Positions 18,360-28,093 of a stretch of DNA of 64,000 bases are shown here, piece after piece. Below the pieces are notes generated by a model. It ran no database searches. It saw only the letters and a list, made by a program, of their open reading frames with translations, and was not told the DNA's origin. Source of the stretch: Streptomyces violaceorubidus (lineage in GTDB: Bacteria; Actinomycetota; Actinomycetes; Streptomycetales; Streptomycetaceae); assembly GCF_000717995.1 (NCBI RefSeq), contig NZ_JODM01000005.1:62001-126000 (forward strand). The letters are read 5' to 3'. A program made the position numbers and the translations under genes. Numbering within the stretch: the first letter of the stretch is position 1; every line of letters begins with the position of its first letter.

Positions 18360-18392
18360 AGCCTACGCCTACTTCGATAGTGCGTCTAACTA
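18360..18392 (-). promoter_or_regulatory. promoter of the DHA2 MFS gene with TAGT...ACTA element
   Basis: Minus strand: -35 TTAGAC (18389-18384), 18 bp, -10 TAGGCT (18365-18360), 7 bp to the ATG. TAGTGCGTCTAACTA (18378-18392) is an imperfect dyad over the -35 and could bind a repressor encoded elsewhere. Confidence 0.5.
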
Positions 18393-18460
18393 ATGACCGA
18401 TGCACGGTCTTCGTCCACAGGGCGCGGCGGGCACGGCCCCGGGTGCGTGACAATGGGGGA

Positions 18461-19627
18461 ATGTCCACGCTCACCTCGCCCGCCCCCGACGCCACCGCCG
18501 CGCCCCTGCCGATCGGCCCGCACACCGTCGCACCGCCCGTGGTGCTGGCGCCGATGGCCGGCATCACCAACGCGCCGTTCCGCACGCTGTGCCGTGAGTT
18601 CAGCGGAGGCAAGGGGCTGTTCGTGAGCGAGATGATCACCACCCGGGCGCTGGTCGAGCGCAACGAGAAGACCATGCAGCTGATCCACTTCGACGCGACC
18701 GAGACCCCGCGCTCGATCCAGCTGTACGGCGTCGACCCGGTGACCGTCGGCAAGGCCGTCCGCATGATCGCGGAGGAGGACCTCGCCGACCACATCGACC
18801 TGAACTTCGGCTGCCCGGTGCCGAAGGTGACCCGCAAGGGCGGCGGCTCGGCGCTGCCGTACAAGCGGAACCTGCTGCGCGCCATCGTCCGCGAGGCCGT
18901 CACCGGCGCCGGCGACCTGCCCGTCACCATGAAGATGCGCAAGGGCATCGACGACGACCACCTCACCTACCTCGACGCCGGCCGGATCGCCGTCGAGGAG
19001 GGCGTCACCGCCATCGCCCTGCACGGCCGCACCACCGCCCAGCACTACGGCGGCACCGCCGACTGGGAGGCCATCGCCCGCCTCAAGGAGCACGTCCCGG
19101 AGATCCCGGTCCTCGGCAACGGCGACATCTGGTCCGCCGAGGACGCGCTGCGCATGGTGCGCGAGACCGGCTGCGACGGCGTCGTGGTCGGGCGCGGCTG
19201 CCTCGGGCGCCCATGGCTCTTCGCCGACCTGGTCGCCGCCTTCGAGGGGCGCACCGACGCCTTCGTGCGGCCCACCCTGCGCGAGGTCGCCGACGTGATG
19301 GTCCGCCACGCCACCCTGCTGGGGGAGTGGATCGGCGACGAGGCCAGGGGCGTCATCGACTTCCGCAAGCACGTCGCCTGGTACCTCAAGGGCTTCGCCG
19401 TCGGCTCCGAGATGCGCAAGCGGCTCGCGATCACCTCCTCGCTGGAGGCGCTGCGCGCCGGGCTCGACGAACTCGACCTCGACCAGCCCTGGCCCAGCGG
19501 AGCCGACGGCCCCCGCGGTCGCACCTCCGGCAACAACCGGGTGGTGCTGCCGGACGGCTGGCTGAAGGACCCCTACGACTGCGCGGGCGTCGGCGAGGAC
19601 GCGGAGCTGGACACCTCCGGCGGCTGA
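18461..19627 (+). CDS. dusB: tRNA-dihydrouridine synthase (DusB-like)
   Basis: A flavoprotein that reduces uridines in tRNA D-loops, 388 residues. The N-terminal TIM barrel starts with VVLAPMAGITNAPFR. The catalytic-cysteine motif is DLNFGCPVPKVTRKGGGSA, and IALHGRTTAQHYGG plus VVVGRGCLGRPWLF hold FMN-phosphate-binding residues. The C-terminal 80 residues are the helical tRNA-binding domain. The best start is the ATG at 18461. GACAAT ends six bases before it, suggesting leaderless translation. The stop codon abuts the stop of the convergent sulfatase with no space for a terminator. Confidence 0.93.
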   Translation: MSTLTSPAPDATAAPLPIGPHTVAPPVVLAPMAGITNAPFRTLCREFSGGKGLFVSEMITTRALVERNEKTMQLIHFDATETPRSIQLYGVDPVTVGKAVRMIAEEDLADHIDLNFGCPVPKVTRKGGGSALPYKRNLLRAIVREAVTGAGDLPVTMKMRKGIDDDHLTYLDAGRIAVEEGVTAIALHGRTTAQHYGGTADWEAIARLKEHVPEIPVLGNGDIWSAEDALRMVRETGCDGVVVGRGCLGRPWLFADLVAAFEGRTDAFVRPTLREVADVMVRHATLLGEWIGDEARGVIDFRKHVAWYLKGFAVGSEMRKRLAITSSLEALRAGLDELDLDQPWPSGADGPRGRTSGNNRVVLPDGWLKDPYDCAGVGEDAELDTSGG

Positions 19628-21418
19628 TCAGCCCTGGGTGGGGTGCGGCGTCGAGCCGTACGCCGTCAGGAAGCGGTCGCGGAAGGAGCTCATCCGCCAC
19701 ACCGGGGCGTCGTGGGCCGGTTTCAGCCCCCGCGTCCAGTTCCAGTCGTCGAGCGCGTCGAGCACCTCGGGGTCCTTGGCGACGATCGACACCGGCACGT
19801 CCCTGGAGGCCTCGTTCCCGCTCACGCGGGCGAGCGGCTGGTGGTCGCCGAGGAAGACGAGGACGGTGTCGTCGGTGCCGTAGCGTTCCAGCCACCGGGT
19901 GAGGCTGGTGACCGAGTACTGGACCGACCTGCCGTACTCCTCCTTCGAGCGGGCCGAGTCGGTGATGACCTCCGACGCCTTCACGCCGGACGCCTCGATC
20001 CGGTCGTACACCGACCCGTCGCCGACCTCGTCCCAGCCGACCATCCTCGGGACCGGCGCCCAGGGCTGGTGGCTGGAGGTGAGGACGACCTCCGCCATCA
20101 GCGGCCTGTCGCGCCTCCTGCCGTGCTCCAGGCGCTGGAAGGCCTCCAGCGCGTACTGGTCGGGCATCGTCGACCAGCTGAACTTCGGCCCCCGGTAGCC
20201 CAGGTCGAAGGCGTCGTACACCTTGTCCAGGCCGTACCAGTCCGCCTCCGGCCAGGCCTTCCGCACGCCCGGCATGATCCCGACCGTGTCCCAGTCGCCG
20301 GTCTTCTCGAACGCCTTGGTGAGCGTGAGGCGGTCGCCCGCGGTGACGGTGCGGTAGCGCTGCTGGCTGTCCACCCACAGGCCGGACAGGAAGGTGGAGT
20401 GGCCGAGCCAGCTGCTGCCGCCGTACGTCGCCGAGGTCAGCCAGCCGCTGCGGGCGTGGAAGCCCGCCCTGGCCAGTGCCGCGGTGCTCGCGTCCAGCGT
20501 CCGGCCGACACCCGGTGCCATCACCGGGTCCTCGACGGCGCTGCGGCCGTAGCTCTCGATGAACGTGAAGAGCATGTCCTTGCCGCGCAGGTCCGGCACC
20601 AGCTGGGCGCCGGGCGTGGCGCCGAAGCGGTCCGCCTCCGCCTCCTTCGCGAAGGCCGCCTCGTCCCGCAGCGTGTCCACGACCCGGTGCGCCTGCGCCT
20701 CGGCGGCCCGGGAGGCGCTCGTGGTGGCGACCGGCACCCCGAAGGTCTGCACGCCCAGCGCCACGCAGGTCATCCACACGGTGGCCGCCGTCAGCGCGCC
20801 CCGTGCCGCCCGCTCCCGGTGCGCGGCGAGCAGCTCGCCGAGCCGGAGGGCCGCCAGCGCCATGACCACCAGCAGCGAGGCGGCCAGCGCCACGGCGCCC
20901 ACCGCGGCCCAGGTCGCCGCCGCCCCGCCCATCGAGTCCGCCACGAACGACTGCGCGTCGTCGAGCAGGGCCCAGTCCAGGACCAGGTTGAAGCTCCGGC
21001 CCAGGTACTCGGTGAAGCCCATGTCGAGCAGGTTCAGCACGGTCAGCGCCCCGAGGGCGGTCCCGAACAGCGCCGCGGCCACCAGGCGGGGCACGCGGGG
21101 CAGGCACAGCAGCAGCACCGCCGCGACGACCGCCTCCCCCGGGATCCGCGCGAAGCGGCTGGGCTCCACGGCGACGAGGGTGTTCGGCAGCAGCAGCGCT
21201 CCGAGGACCAGAAGGGCCGAAAGAGCCGTGGTGACCCGGCGGACGACGCGGGCGGCGCGCGGGTGCCGGGTGCGCCACGCACGCAGGCGGGCGAGGCGGG
21301 TCCGAAGGGACGTGAGGGCGTCGAGCGGGGCGGGGCCCGGTGCGCCGGGGGTGTCGGGGCCGTCGGGAGCGTCGTCGGCGGGCCGCGGCGACCGGCGGAA
21401 AGGCGTGATGACGGGCAC
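19628..21418 (-). CDS. membrane-anchored sulfatase/LtaS-like phosphoglycerol transferase family protein
   Basis: A 596-residue protein. Residues about 50-250 hold four to five membrane helices, followed by an extracellular alkaline-phosphatase-fold domain. The metal and nucleophile region is LFTFIESYGRSAVED, and the second metal site is VFLGDHQPLARV near the C-terminus, the GDHQP typical of this family. This layout matches lipoteichoic-acid synthase-type enzymes, which transfer phosphoglycerol or phospho-groups to wall polymers, but the LtaS catalytic Thr is here in an SYGRS context, so a sulfatase or phosphatase activity is equally possible. GTG start with AAGGA upstream. Convergent with dusB. 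Confidence 0.85.
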   Translation of the reverse strand: MPVITPFRRSPRPADDAPDGPDTPGAPGPAPLDALTSLRTRLARLRAWRTRHPRAARVVRRVTTALSALLVLGALLLPNTLVAVEPSRFARIPGEAVVAAVLLLCLPRVPRLVAAALFGTALGALTVLNLLDMGFTEYLGRSFNLVLDWALLDDAQSFVADSMGGAAATWAAVGAVALAASLLVVMALAALRLGELLAAHRERAARGALTAATVWMTCVALGVQTFGVPVATTSASRAAEAQAHRVVDTLRDEAAFAKEAEADRFGATPGAQLVPDLRGKDMLFTFIESYGRSAVEDPVMAPGVGRTLDASTAALARAGFHARSGWLTSATYGGSSWLGHSTFLSGLWVDSQQRYRTVTAGDRLTLTKAFEKTGDWDTVGIMPGVRKAWPEADWYGLDKVYDAFDLGYRGPKFSWSTMPDQYALEAFQRLEHGRRRDRPLMAEVVLTSSHQPWAPVPRMVGWDEVGDGSVYDRIEASGVKASEVITDSARSKEEYGRSVQYSVTSLTRWLERYGTDDTVLVFLGDHQPLARVSGNEASRDVPVSIVAKDPEVLDALDDWNWTRGLKPAHDAPVWRMSSFRDRFLTAYGSTPHPTQG

Positions 21419-21900
21419 GCGAAGGTCCTTCCGTACGAAACCCGGTGGACGGCGGGCCCCGGCGAGGGGGCCGGGACCCGCCGGACTCTCGTACGTCCGG
21501 CAGGAGCGGTCCGTTCACCGGTCCGCATGGTGAAATCCGGCGGCCTGTGGCAGCGTGATTCTCGCCACCTCTGATAGGAGCAGTGCTCAGATGAGCGGAT
21601 CATGGGCGACTCTACTTCTCCAAGTTGTGGCACTGAGTGCCATGCCCTGATCGTTCATCGAGCGAACTCAGACGTGGAGAATGTCGCTCACATGAGCAGG
21701 AAATCGAGCGTTCGAGAGTTCCTTCGTTCAAGAAGTGAAAACACAGGCAGTCGGTCGCTTGCCAAGCCTTGACTTTCGATCCGCTGGCGGATGGGTGGTT
21801 ACGGGCGCATGACGCGCAAGTGGACGTACCCAGGTGCCTTTGATCTGGGTACATTCCTCGCCGTCAGGGCAGCCACCGCGTCCTCGAGGAGTCGAGACCC
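21419..21900. other. 482-bp regulatory-looking intergenic region upstream of ppdK
   Basis: This stretch is clearly less GC-rich than its flanks. It contains two near-identical 12-bp palindromes (listed separately), a third dyad GGCACTGAGTGCC (21626-21638), and a -35-like TTGACT near 21770 upstream of ppdK. A 19-codon frame (21591-21650, MSGSWATLLLQVVALSAMP) with AGGAG 10 bases upstream could be a leader peptide but is unproven. I see no full-length gene. Confidence 0.6.
21585..21697. promoter_or_regulatory. pair of GCTCAnnTGAGC palindromes
   Basis: GCTCAGATGAGC (21585-21596) and GCTCACATGAGC (21686-21697) differ only in the two central bases and start 101 bp apart, about ten helical turns. 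This fits a dimeric regulator binding both sites, perhaps with DNA looping. The regulator is not identified. Confidence 0.5.
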
Positions 21901-24630
<2,730 letters not shown>

Positions 24631-24713
24631 GCCCGCGCGGGACCGAAGACCCCGGAGCCGCCGTCTGTCACCCGACCACCCTCACCGATCGGCGGCGGCT
24701 CCGGTCCACGAAG

Positions 24714-24745
24714 AAAGGCGGCACCCGTGCGGGGGTGCCGCCTTT
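24714..24745 (+). terminator. rho-independent terminator of ppdK
   Basis: AAAGGCGGCACCC (24714-24726) pairs perfectly with GGGTGCCGCCTTT (24733-24745) across a 6-nt loop. The stem ends in a T run, the strongest intrinsic terminator in the window. The A/T ends make it potentially bidirectional. Confidence 0.9.
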
Positions 24746-24855
24746 TGTGACGCGTTCAACGGTGTGAATTCCTCCGTGCTGAGCAGCAGCAAGCTGTCAG
24801 CAGAGTTGGAGGGCCCTGGCAGCGGACAGCGGCCGACACCCGGAACGGTGGTTGG

Positions 24856-26064
24856 ATGACGCAGACGGAGCACAGGGAACCGGCCGGCCCGACCGCCCGG
24901 GACGGGACCGGGGACAGAGCCGCCGACGCGGTGCCCAGCCCCCGGACCGGCGCGCGGGAGCGGGTCCCCGGGGCCGGGCCACCCGTCCGCCGGAACCGGC
25001 TCGCGGCCCTGGACGGGCTGCGTTTCCTGGCCGCCCTGGCCGTGGTCTTCTTCCACTTCGTCGGCCAGGTGCCCTCCACCATGCGGACCATCTGGGGCCG
25101 CCCGGTCGAGGACGTCTTCCCCGAGGCCCACGGCTACTTCGCCTACGGCCGCCTCGGTGTCGAACTCTTCTTCCTGATCAGCGGTTTCGTCATCTGCATG
25201 AGCGCGTGGGGCCGCACCCCGCGCGACTTCTTCATCTCCCGTGTCACCCGGCTGTACCCGATGTACTGGGCGGCGATCCTGATCAGCGGGTGTGTGATCT
25301 TCTTCGCCGACAACCCCTTCGGGCACCCGTCGCCGCGCGTGCTCTTCGCCAACCTGACGATGCTCCAGACCCCGCTCGGGGTGGAGCACCTCGACTCCGT
25401 CTACTGGACGCTCTGGCCCGAGCTGTGCTTCTACCTCACCTTCGCGGTCGTGGTGTGGAAGGGCCTGACCTACCAGCGCGTGGTGATCTACTGCGGCCTG
25501 TGGACGGTCGCCGCCGTGCTGGCCCCGAGCGCCGACATCCACCTGCTCACGCTGCTGGCGAACCCGCCGTCCGCGCCGTACTTCATCGCGGGCATGGCCT
25601 TCCACCTGATGTACCGCTACCGGCCGACCCCGCTGCTGTGGGGCATCGTCGCCATGTCGTGGCTGGTGGCGCTGCACTACCTGCTGACGCCCGACGGGGG
25701 CCGCCTCAACTGGGACTCCTGGCAGCCGGACCGCGCCTGGCTGGTCCTGGTGATCACGGTGTTCTTCCTGCTGATCGCCGCCGTCGCGCTCGGCTGGACC
25801 AGCCGCGTCCGCTGGCGCGGGCTGACCGTCGCGGGCACGCTGACCTTCCCGCTGTACCTGCTGCACGACGCCATCGGCGTCAACATCCTGCACCGCTTCG
25901 GCGACCGGGCCCACCCGTGGGTCGTGGTGGGCGTCACCGTCGTCGCCCTGGTCGCGCTCTCCTACGTCGTGCAGCGGTTCGTGGAGCGCCCGGTGGCCCG
26001 GGCCGCCCGGCGCTGGCTGAGCAGTGCCGCCTTCAGCCTCAAGCCGCCGGAGCCCCGCCGCTGA
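24856..26064 (+). CDS. acyltransferase 3 family membrane protein (OafA/YrhL type)
   Basis: A 402-residue integral membrane O-acyltransferase with about ten helices after a disordered 50-residue N-terminus. The family signature is RLAALDGLRFLAALAVVFFH, followed by the conserved GVELFFLISGFVICMS. Helix 2 and the C-terminal YVVQRFVERPVARAARR tail are also typical. Such enzymes acetylate or acylate exported sugars, wall polymers or natural products. The acceptor cannot be read here and no glycan cluster is adjacent. It follows the ppdK terminator and is convergent with the excalibur gene. Confidence 0.9.
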   Translation: MTQTEHREPAGPTARDGTGDRAADAVPSPRTGARERVPGAGPPVRRNRLAALDGLRFLAALAVVFFHFVGQVPSTMRTIWGRPVEDVFPEAHGYFAYGRLGVELFFLISGFVICMSAWGRTPRDFFISRVTRLYPMYWAAILISGCVIFFADNPFGHPSPRVLFANLTMLQTPLGVEHLDSVYWTLWPELCFYLTFAVVVWKGLTYQRVVIYCGLWTVAAVLAPSADIHLLTLLANPPSAPYFIAGMAFHLMYRYRPTPLLWGIVAMSWLVALHYLLTPDGGRLNWDSWQPDRAWLVLVITVFFLLIAAVALGWTSRVRWRGLTVAGTLTFPLYLLHDAIGVNILHRFGDRAHPWVVVGVTVVALVALSYVVQRFVERPVARAARRWLSSAAFSLKPPEPRR

Positions 26065-26095
26065 ACCGACGGGGCTCCGCGCGCCGCGGGCGGGG

Positions 26096-26551
26096 TCAGG
26101 CCGTGCCGTCGCCCCGGCGCCGGCGCGCGGCCAGCATCAGTGCGCCGCCCGCGAGCACGACGAGGCCGCCGCCCGCCGCGAGGTAGGGCGTGCTGTCGTC
26201 GCCGCCGGTCTCGGCCAGGTTGGTGCCCTGCTGCCCGGCGGCCTCGTCCCCGCCGCCCTGCTCGCTCCCGGAGTCCTCGCCGCTGCCGGCGCCCGCCGCG
26301 TCGTCGGTGTCCTTGTCGTCGGCGGGCACGAAGCCGGCCGGCGGCCTGTCGCAGCCGACGCCGTCCTTGTCGCGGTCCAGGTGCTCGCCGTAGTGCTCGT
26401 CGTCCTTCTGGATGTTGGAGTACCCGGCGTCGTACGCCTCGGTGCAGTTCTTGAACGGGTGGGCGCCGTCGTGCGCCTGGGCGGCGGCCGGCAGGGCGGC
26501 CAGGGCCAGCGCGGCGACGGTCACGGCGGCGGGCTTGCGGAGCAGCTTCAT
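26096..26551 (-). CDS. LAETG wall-anchored protein with excalibur calcium-binding domain
   Basis: A 151-residue secreted protein. A signal peptide (MKLLRKPAAVTVAALALAAL, cleaved near AQA-HD) is followed by the excalibur domain, residues about 33-75: FKNCTEAYDAGYSNI then DRDKDGVGCDRP, where DxDxDGxxCD is the calcium-binding loop. An acidic Gly/Ser linker follows. The C-terminus is a sorting signal: LAETG, then a hydrophobic helix (YLAAGGGLVVLAGGALMLAA) and RRRR. LAxTG is the class E sortase motif in Streptomyces. The sortase at 32986-33615 is 6 kb away but looks like class F, so the anchoring enzyme is probably encoded elsewhere. Confidence 0.9.
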   Translation of the reverse strand: MKLLRKPAAVTVAALALAALPAAAQAHDGAHPFKNCTEAYDAGYSNIQKDDEHYGEHLDRDKDGVGCDRPPAGFVPADDKDTDDAAGAGSGEDSGSEQGGGDEAAGQQGTNLAETGGDDSTPYLAAGGGLVVLAGGALMLAARRRRGDGTA

Positions 26552-26585
26552 CGAGAGTCCCGGGAATGGTGTGGAAGTGCGGATA

Positions 26586-26611
26586 TGAGGTGACGAAGCT
26601 ATTGAGGTGAC
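26586..26611. repeat. direct repeat TGAGGTGAC upstream of the excalibur gene
   Basis: TGAGGTGAC occurs at 26586-26594 and 26603-26611, 17 bp start to start, in the divergent region between the LAETG gene and the SDR. It may be a regulator site; no promoter hexamer is clear. Confidence 0.4.
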
Positions 26612-26734
26612 CGGGATGTGGTGGAGATATGAAGGACTCGTGATGGGAACGTGACGTGACCGGACGGTAGCTCTCCGCTCGGGGCCGCCGGACGCGTACG
26701 GTGAGAGGGGTCCGGACCAGCGAAGGAGCCGCGG

Positions 26735-27667
26735 ATGACCGGCTGGAGCACGGGCGACATCCCCGACCTGGACGGGCGCGTCGCCGTCGTCACCGGGGCC
26801 AACGGCGGCCTCGGCCACGTGATCTCCCGGGAGCTGGCGCGCAAGGGGGCGTCCGTCGTGCTCGCCTGCCGCAGCGAGGAGCGGGGGCGCGCGGCCGTGG
26901 AGCGCATCCTCGGCGAGGTGCCCTCCGCCGCGGTGCGACCGGCTCGGCTGGACCTCGGGGACCTCGCCTCGGTCCGGGAGTTCGCCTACGGGCTGCCCTA
27001 CGAGCGGGTGGATCTCCTGGTCAACAACGCCGGGGTGATGGCCCTGCCGTACAGCACGACGGTGGACGGCTTCGAGACCCAGTTCGGCGTCAACCACCTG
27101 GGGCACTTCGCGCTCACCGGGCTGCTGCTGCCCTCGCTGCTGGCCGCGCCCGGCGCCCGGATCGTGACCGTCTCCAGCTTCCTGCACGTGCTGGCCAACG
27201 TCGATCCGCGCGACCTCAACAGCGTGCGCCGCTACGGGCGCTGGACCGCCTACGCCCGCTCCAAGTCCGCCAACCTGCTCTTCACCCACGAACTGGCGCG
27301 CCGGCTCGCGGGCCGGGAGGGCGCCTGGGACGTCCGCGCGGTCGCCGCCCACCCCGGGTACGCGGAGACCGGACTGTCGACCGCCGGGCCCCGGGCCGAG
27401 GGGCGCCGGCTCGCCGAGCGGCTGGCACGGCTCGGGAACCGGGTCGTCGCCCAGTCCCCGGAGGCAGGCGCGCTGCCCGTCCTGTACGCGGCGACCGCGC
27501 CCGGTGTGCCCTCCGACTCCTTCACCGGCCCGTCCTTCGCGATGTGGCGCGGGGCGCCCGCACCGTCCTGGCGGGCGTCCTGGACCACCGACGACGCGAT
27601 GGGGGAGCGGCTGTGGGCCGCCTCCGAGCGGCTGACGGGCGTCGTCTACGAGCCGCTGCTGCCCTGA
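26735..27667 (+). CDS. short-chain dehydrogenase/reductase
   Basis: A 310-residue NAD(P)-dependent oxidoreductase. The Rossmann motif is VAVVTGANGGLGHVISRELA (TGxxxGxG) at about residues 14-33. ACRSEERGRAAVE after the second strand favours NADPH. NNAGVM is the NAG motif, VSSF holds the catalytic Ser, and YARSKSANLLF gives the YxxxK pair. It resembles the retinol-dehydrogenase/WWOX-like subgroup common in Streptomyces. AGGAG lies before the ATG. It is divergent from the excalibur gene and convergent with nirD, and it has no pathway neighbours. Substrate unknown. Confidence 0.9.
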   Translation: MTGWSTGDIPDLDGRVAVVTGANGGLGHVISRELARKGASVVLACRSEERGRAAVERILGEVPSAAVRPARLDLGDLASVREFAYGLPYERVDLLVNNAGVMALPYSTTVDGFETQFGVNHLGHFALTGLLLPSLLAAPGARIVTVSSFLHVLANVDPRDLNSVRRYGRWTAYARSKSANLLFTHELARRLAGREGAWDVRAVAAHPGYAETGLSTAGPRAEGRRLAERLARLGNRVVAQSPEAGALPVLYAATAPGVPSDSFTGPSFAMWRGAPAPSWRASWTTDDAMGERLWAASERLTGVVYEPLLP

Positions 27668-27679
27668 ACGGCGGGGTCC

Positions 27680-27703
27680 GGGCCGGCGGGCCGGCGGGCC
27701 GGC
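27680..27703. repeat. three perfect copies of GGGCCGGC
   Basis: GGGCCGGC is repeated at 27680, 27688 and 27696 in the 60-bp gap between the convergent SDR and nirD. It can fold with the following GCCCGCC and may act as a transcription stop. Confidence 0.6.
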
Positions 27704-27727
27704 CCCCGCCCGCCGGGCGAGGAACCG

Positions 27728-28093
27728 TCAGGCCGCCTTCACCTCGTACGTCTCCACGCGCATCGCCGCGTCGTCCAGGCACTCCCCGGTCGTGAGGTCG
27801 AAGCGCTGCTTGAGCAGCGGGGAGGCGACGAACGGGCGGCCCTGGTGGGTGCCGGTCAGGCCGCGGGAGAGGACCGCCGCGCCGGTGAAGGGGTCCCGGT
27901 TGTCGATCGCGTACAGCCCGCCGTCCCGGTCGCGGAACAGGGCGACCTGGCCGCCGTCCGGGAGCAGGGCCGCCACGCCCCGGCCCGGGAGCAGGGTGCC
28001 GAGGTCGCAGGCAGTGAACCAGTCGTCGGTCAGCCGGAGCCGCACCTTCAGGTCGGTCGTCTCGGGTGCCAGGGACTCGGGTGCCAGGGTCAT
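27728..28093 (-). CDS. nirD: nitrite reductase small subunit NirD
   Basis: A 121-residue partner of NirB in NAD(P)H-dependent assimilatory nitrite reduction. It has a Rieske-like beta fold (DWFTACDLGTLLPGRGVAAL, then VALFRDRDGGLYAIDNRDP and SPLLKQRFDLTTGECLDD). The CxH and CxxH iron-sulphur ligands of true Rieske proteins are absent, as is usual for NirD, so it is structural or regulatory rather than an electron carrier. The ATG overlaps the nirB stop (ATGA). Last gene of the operon starting at 31940. Confidence 0.93.
   Translation of the reverse strand: MTLAPESLAPETTDLKVRLRLTDDWFTACDLGTLLPGRGVAALLPDGGQVALFRDRDGGLYAIDNRDPFTGAAVLSRGLTGTHQGRPFVASPLLKQRFDLTTGECLDDAAMRVETYEVKAA

Noticed and set aside
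16529..18460. Upstream extension of the dihydrouridine synthase frame to about 16.5 kb
   Set aside because: The added 640 residues are antisense to the MFS gene and low-complexity. The family begins at the ATG at 18461.
21612..21854. 80-codon minus-strand frame in the ppdK upstream gap
   Set aside because: The product is a Cys/His/Ser mixture with no recognisable pattern, no clear ribosome-binding site, and it overlaps the regulatory palindromes.
26735..27795. Alternative long frame overlapping the SDR gene
   Set aside because: The SDR frame carries TGxxxGxG and YxxxK; the other is Arg/Gly/Ala-rich noise.
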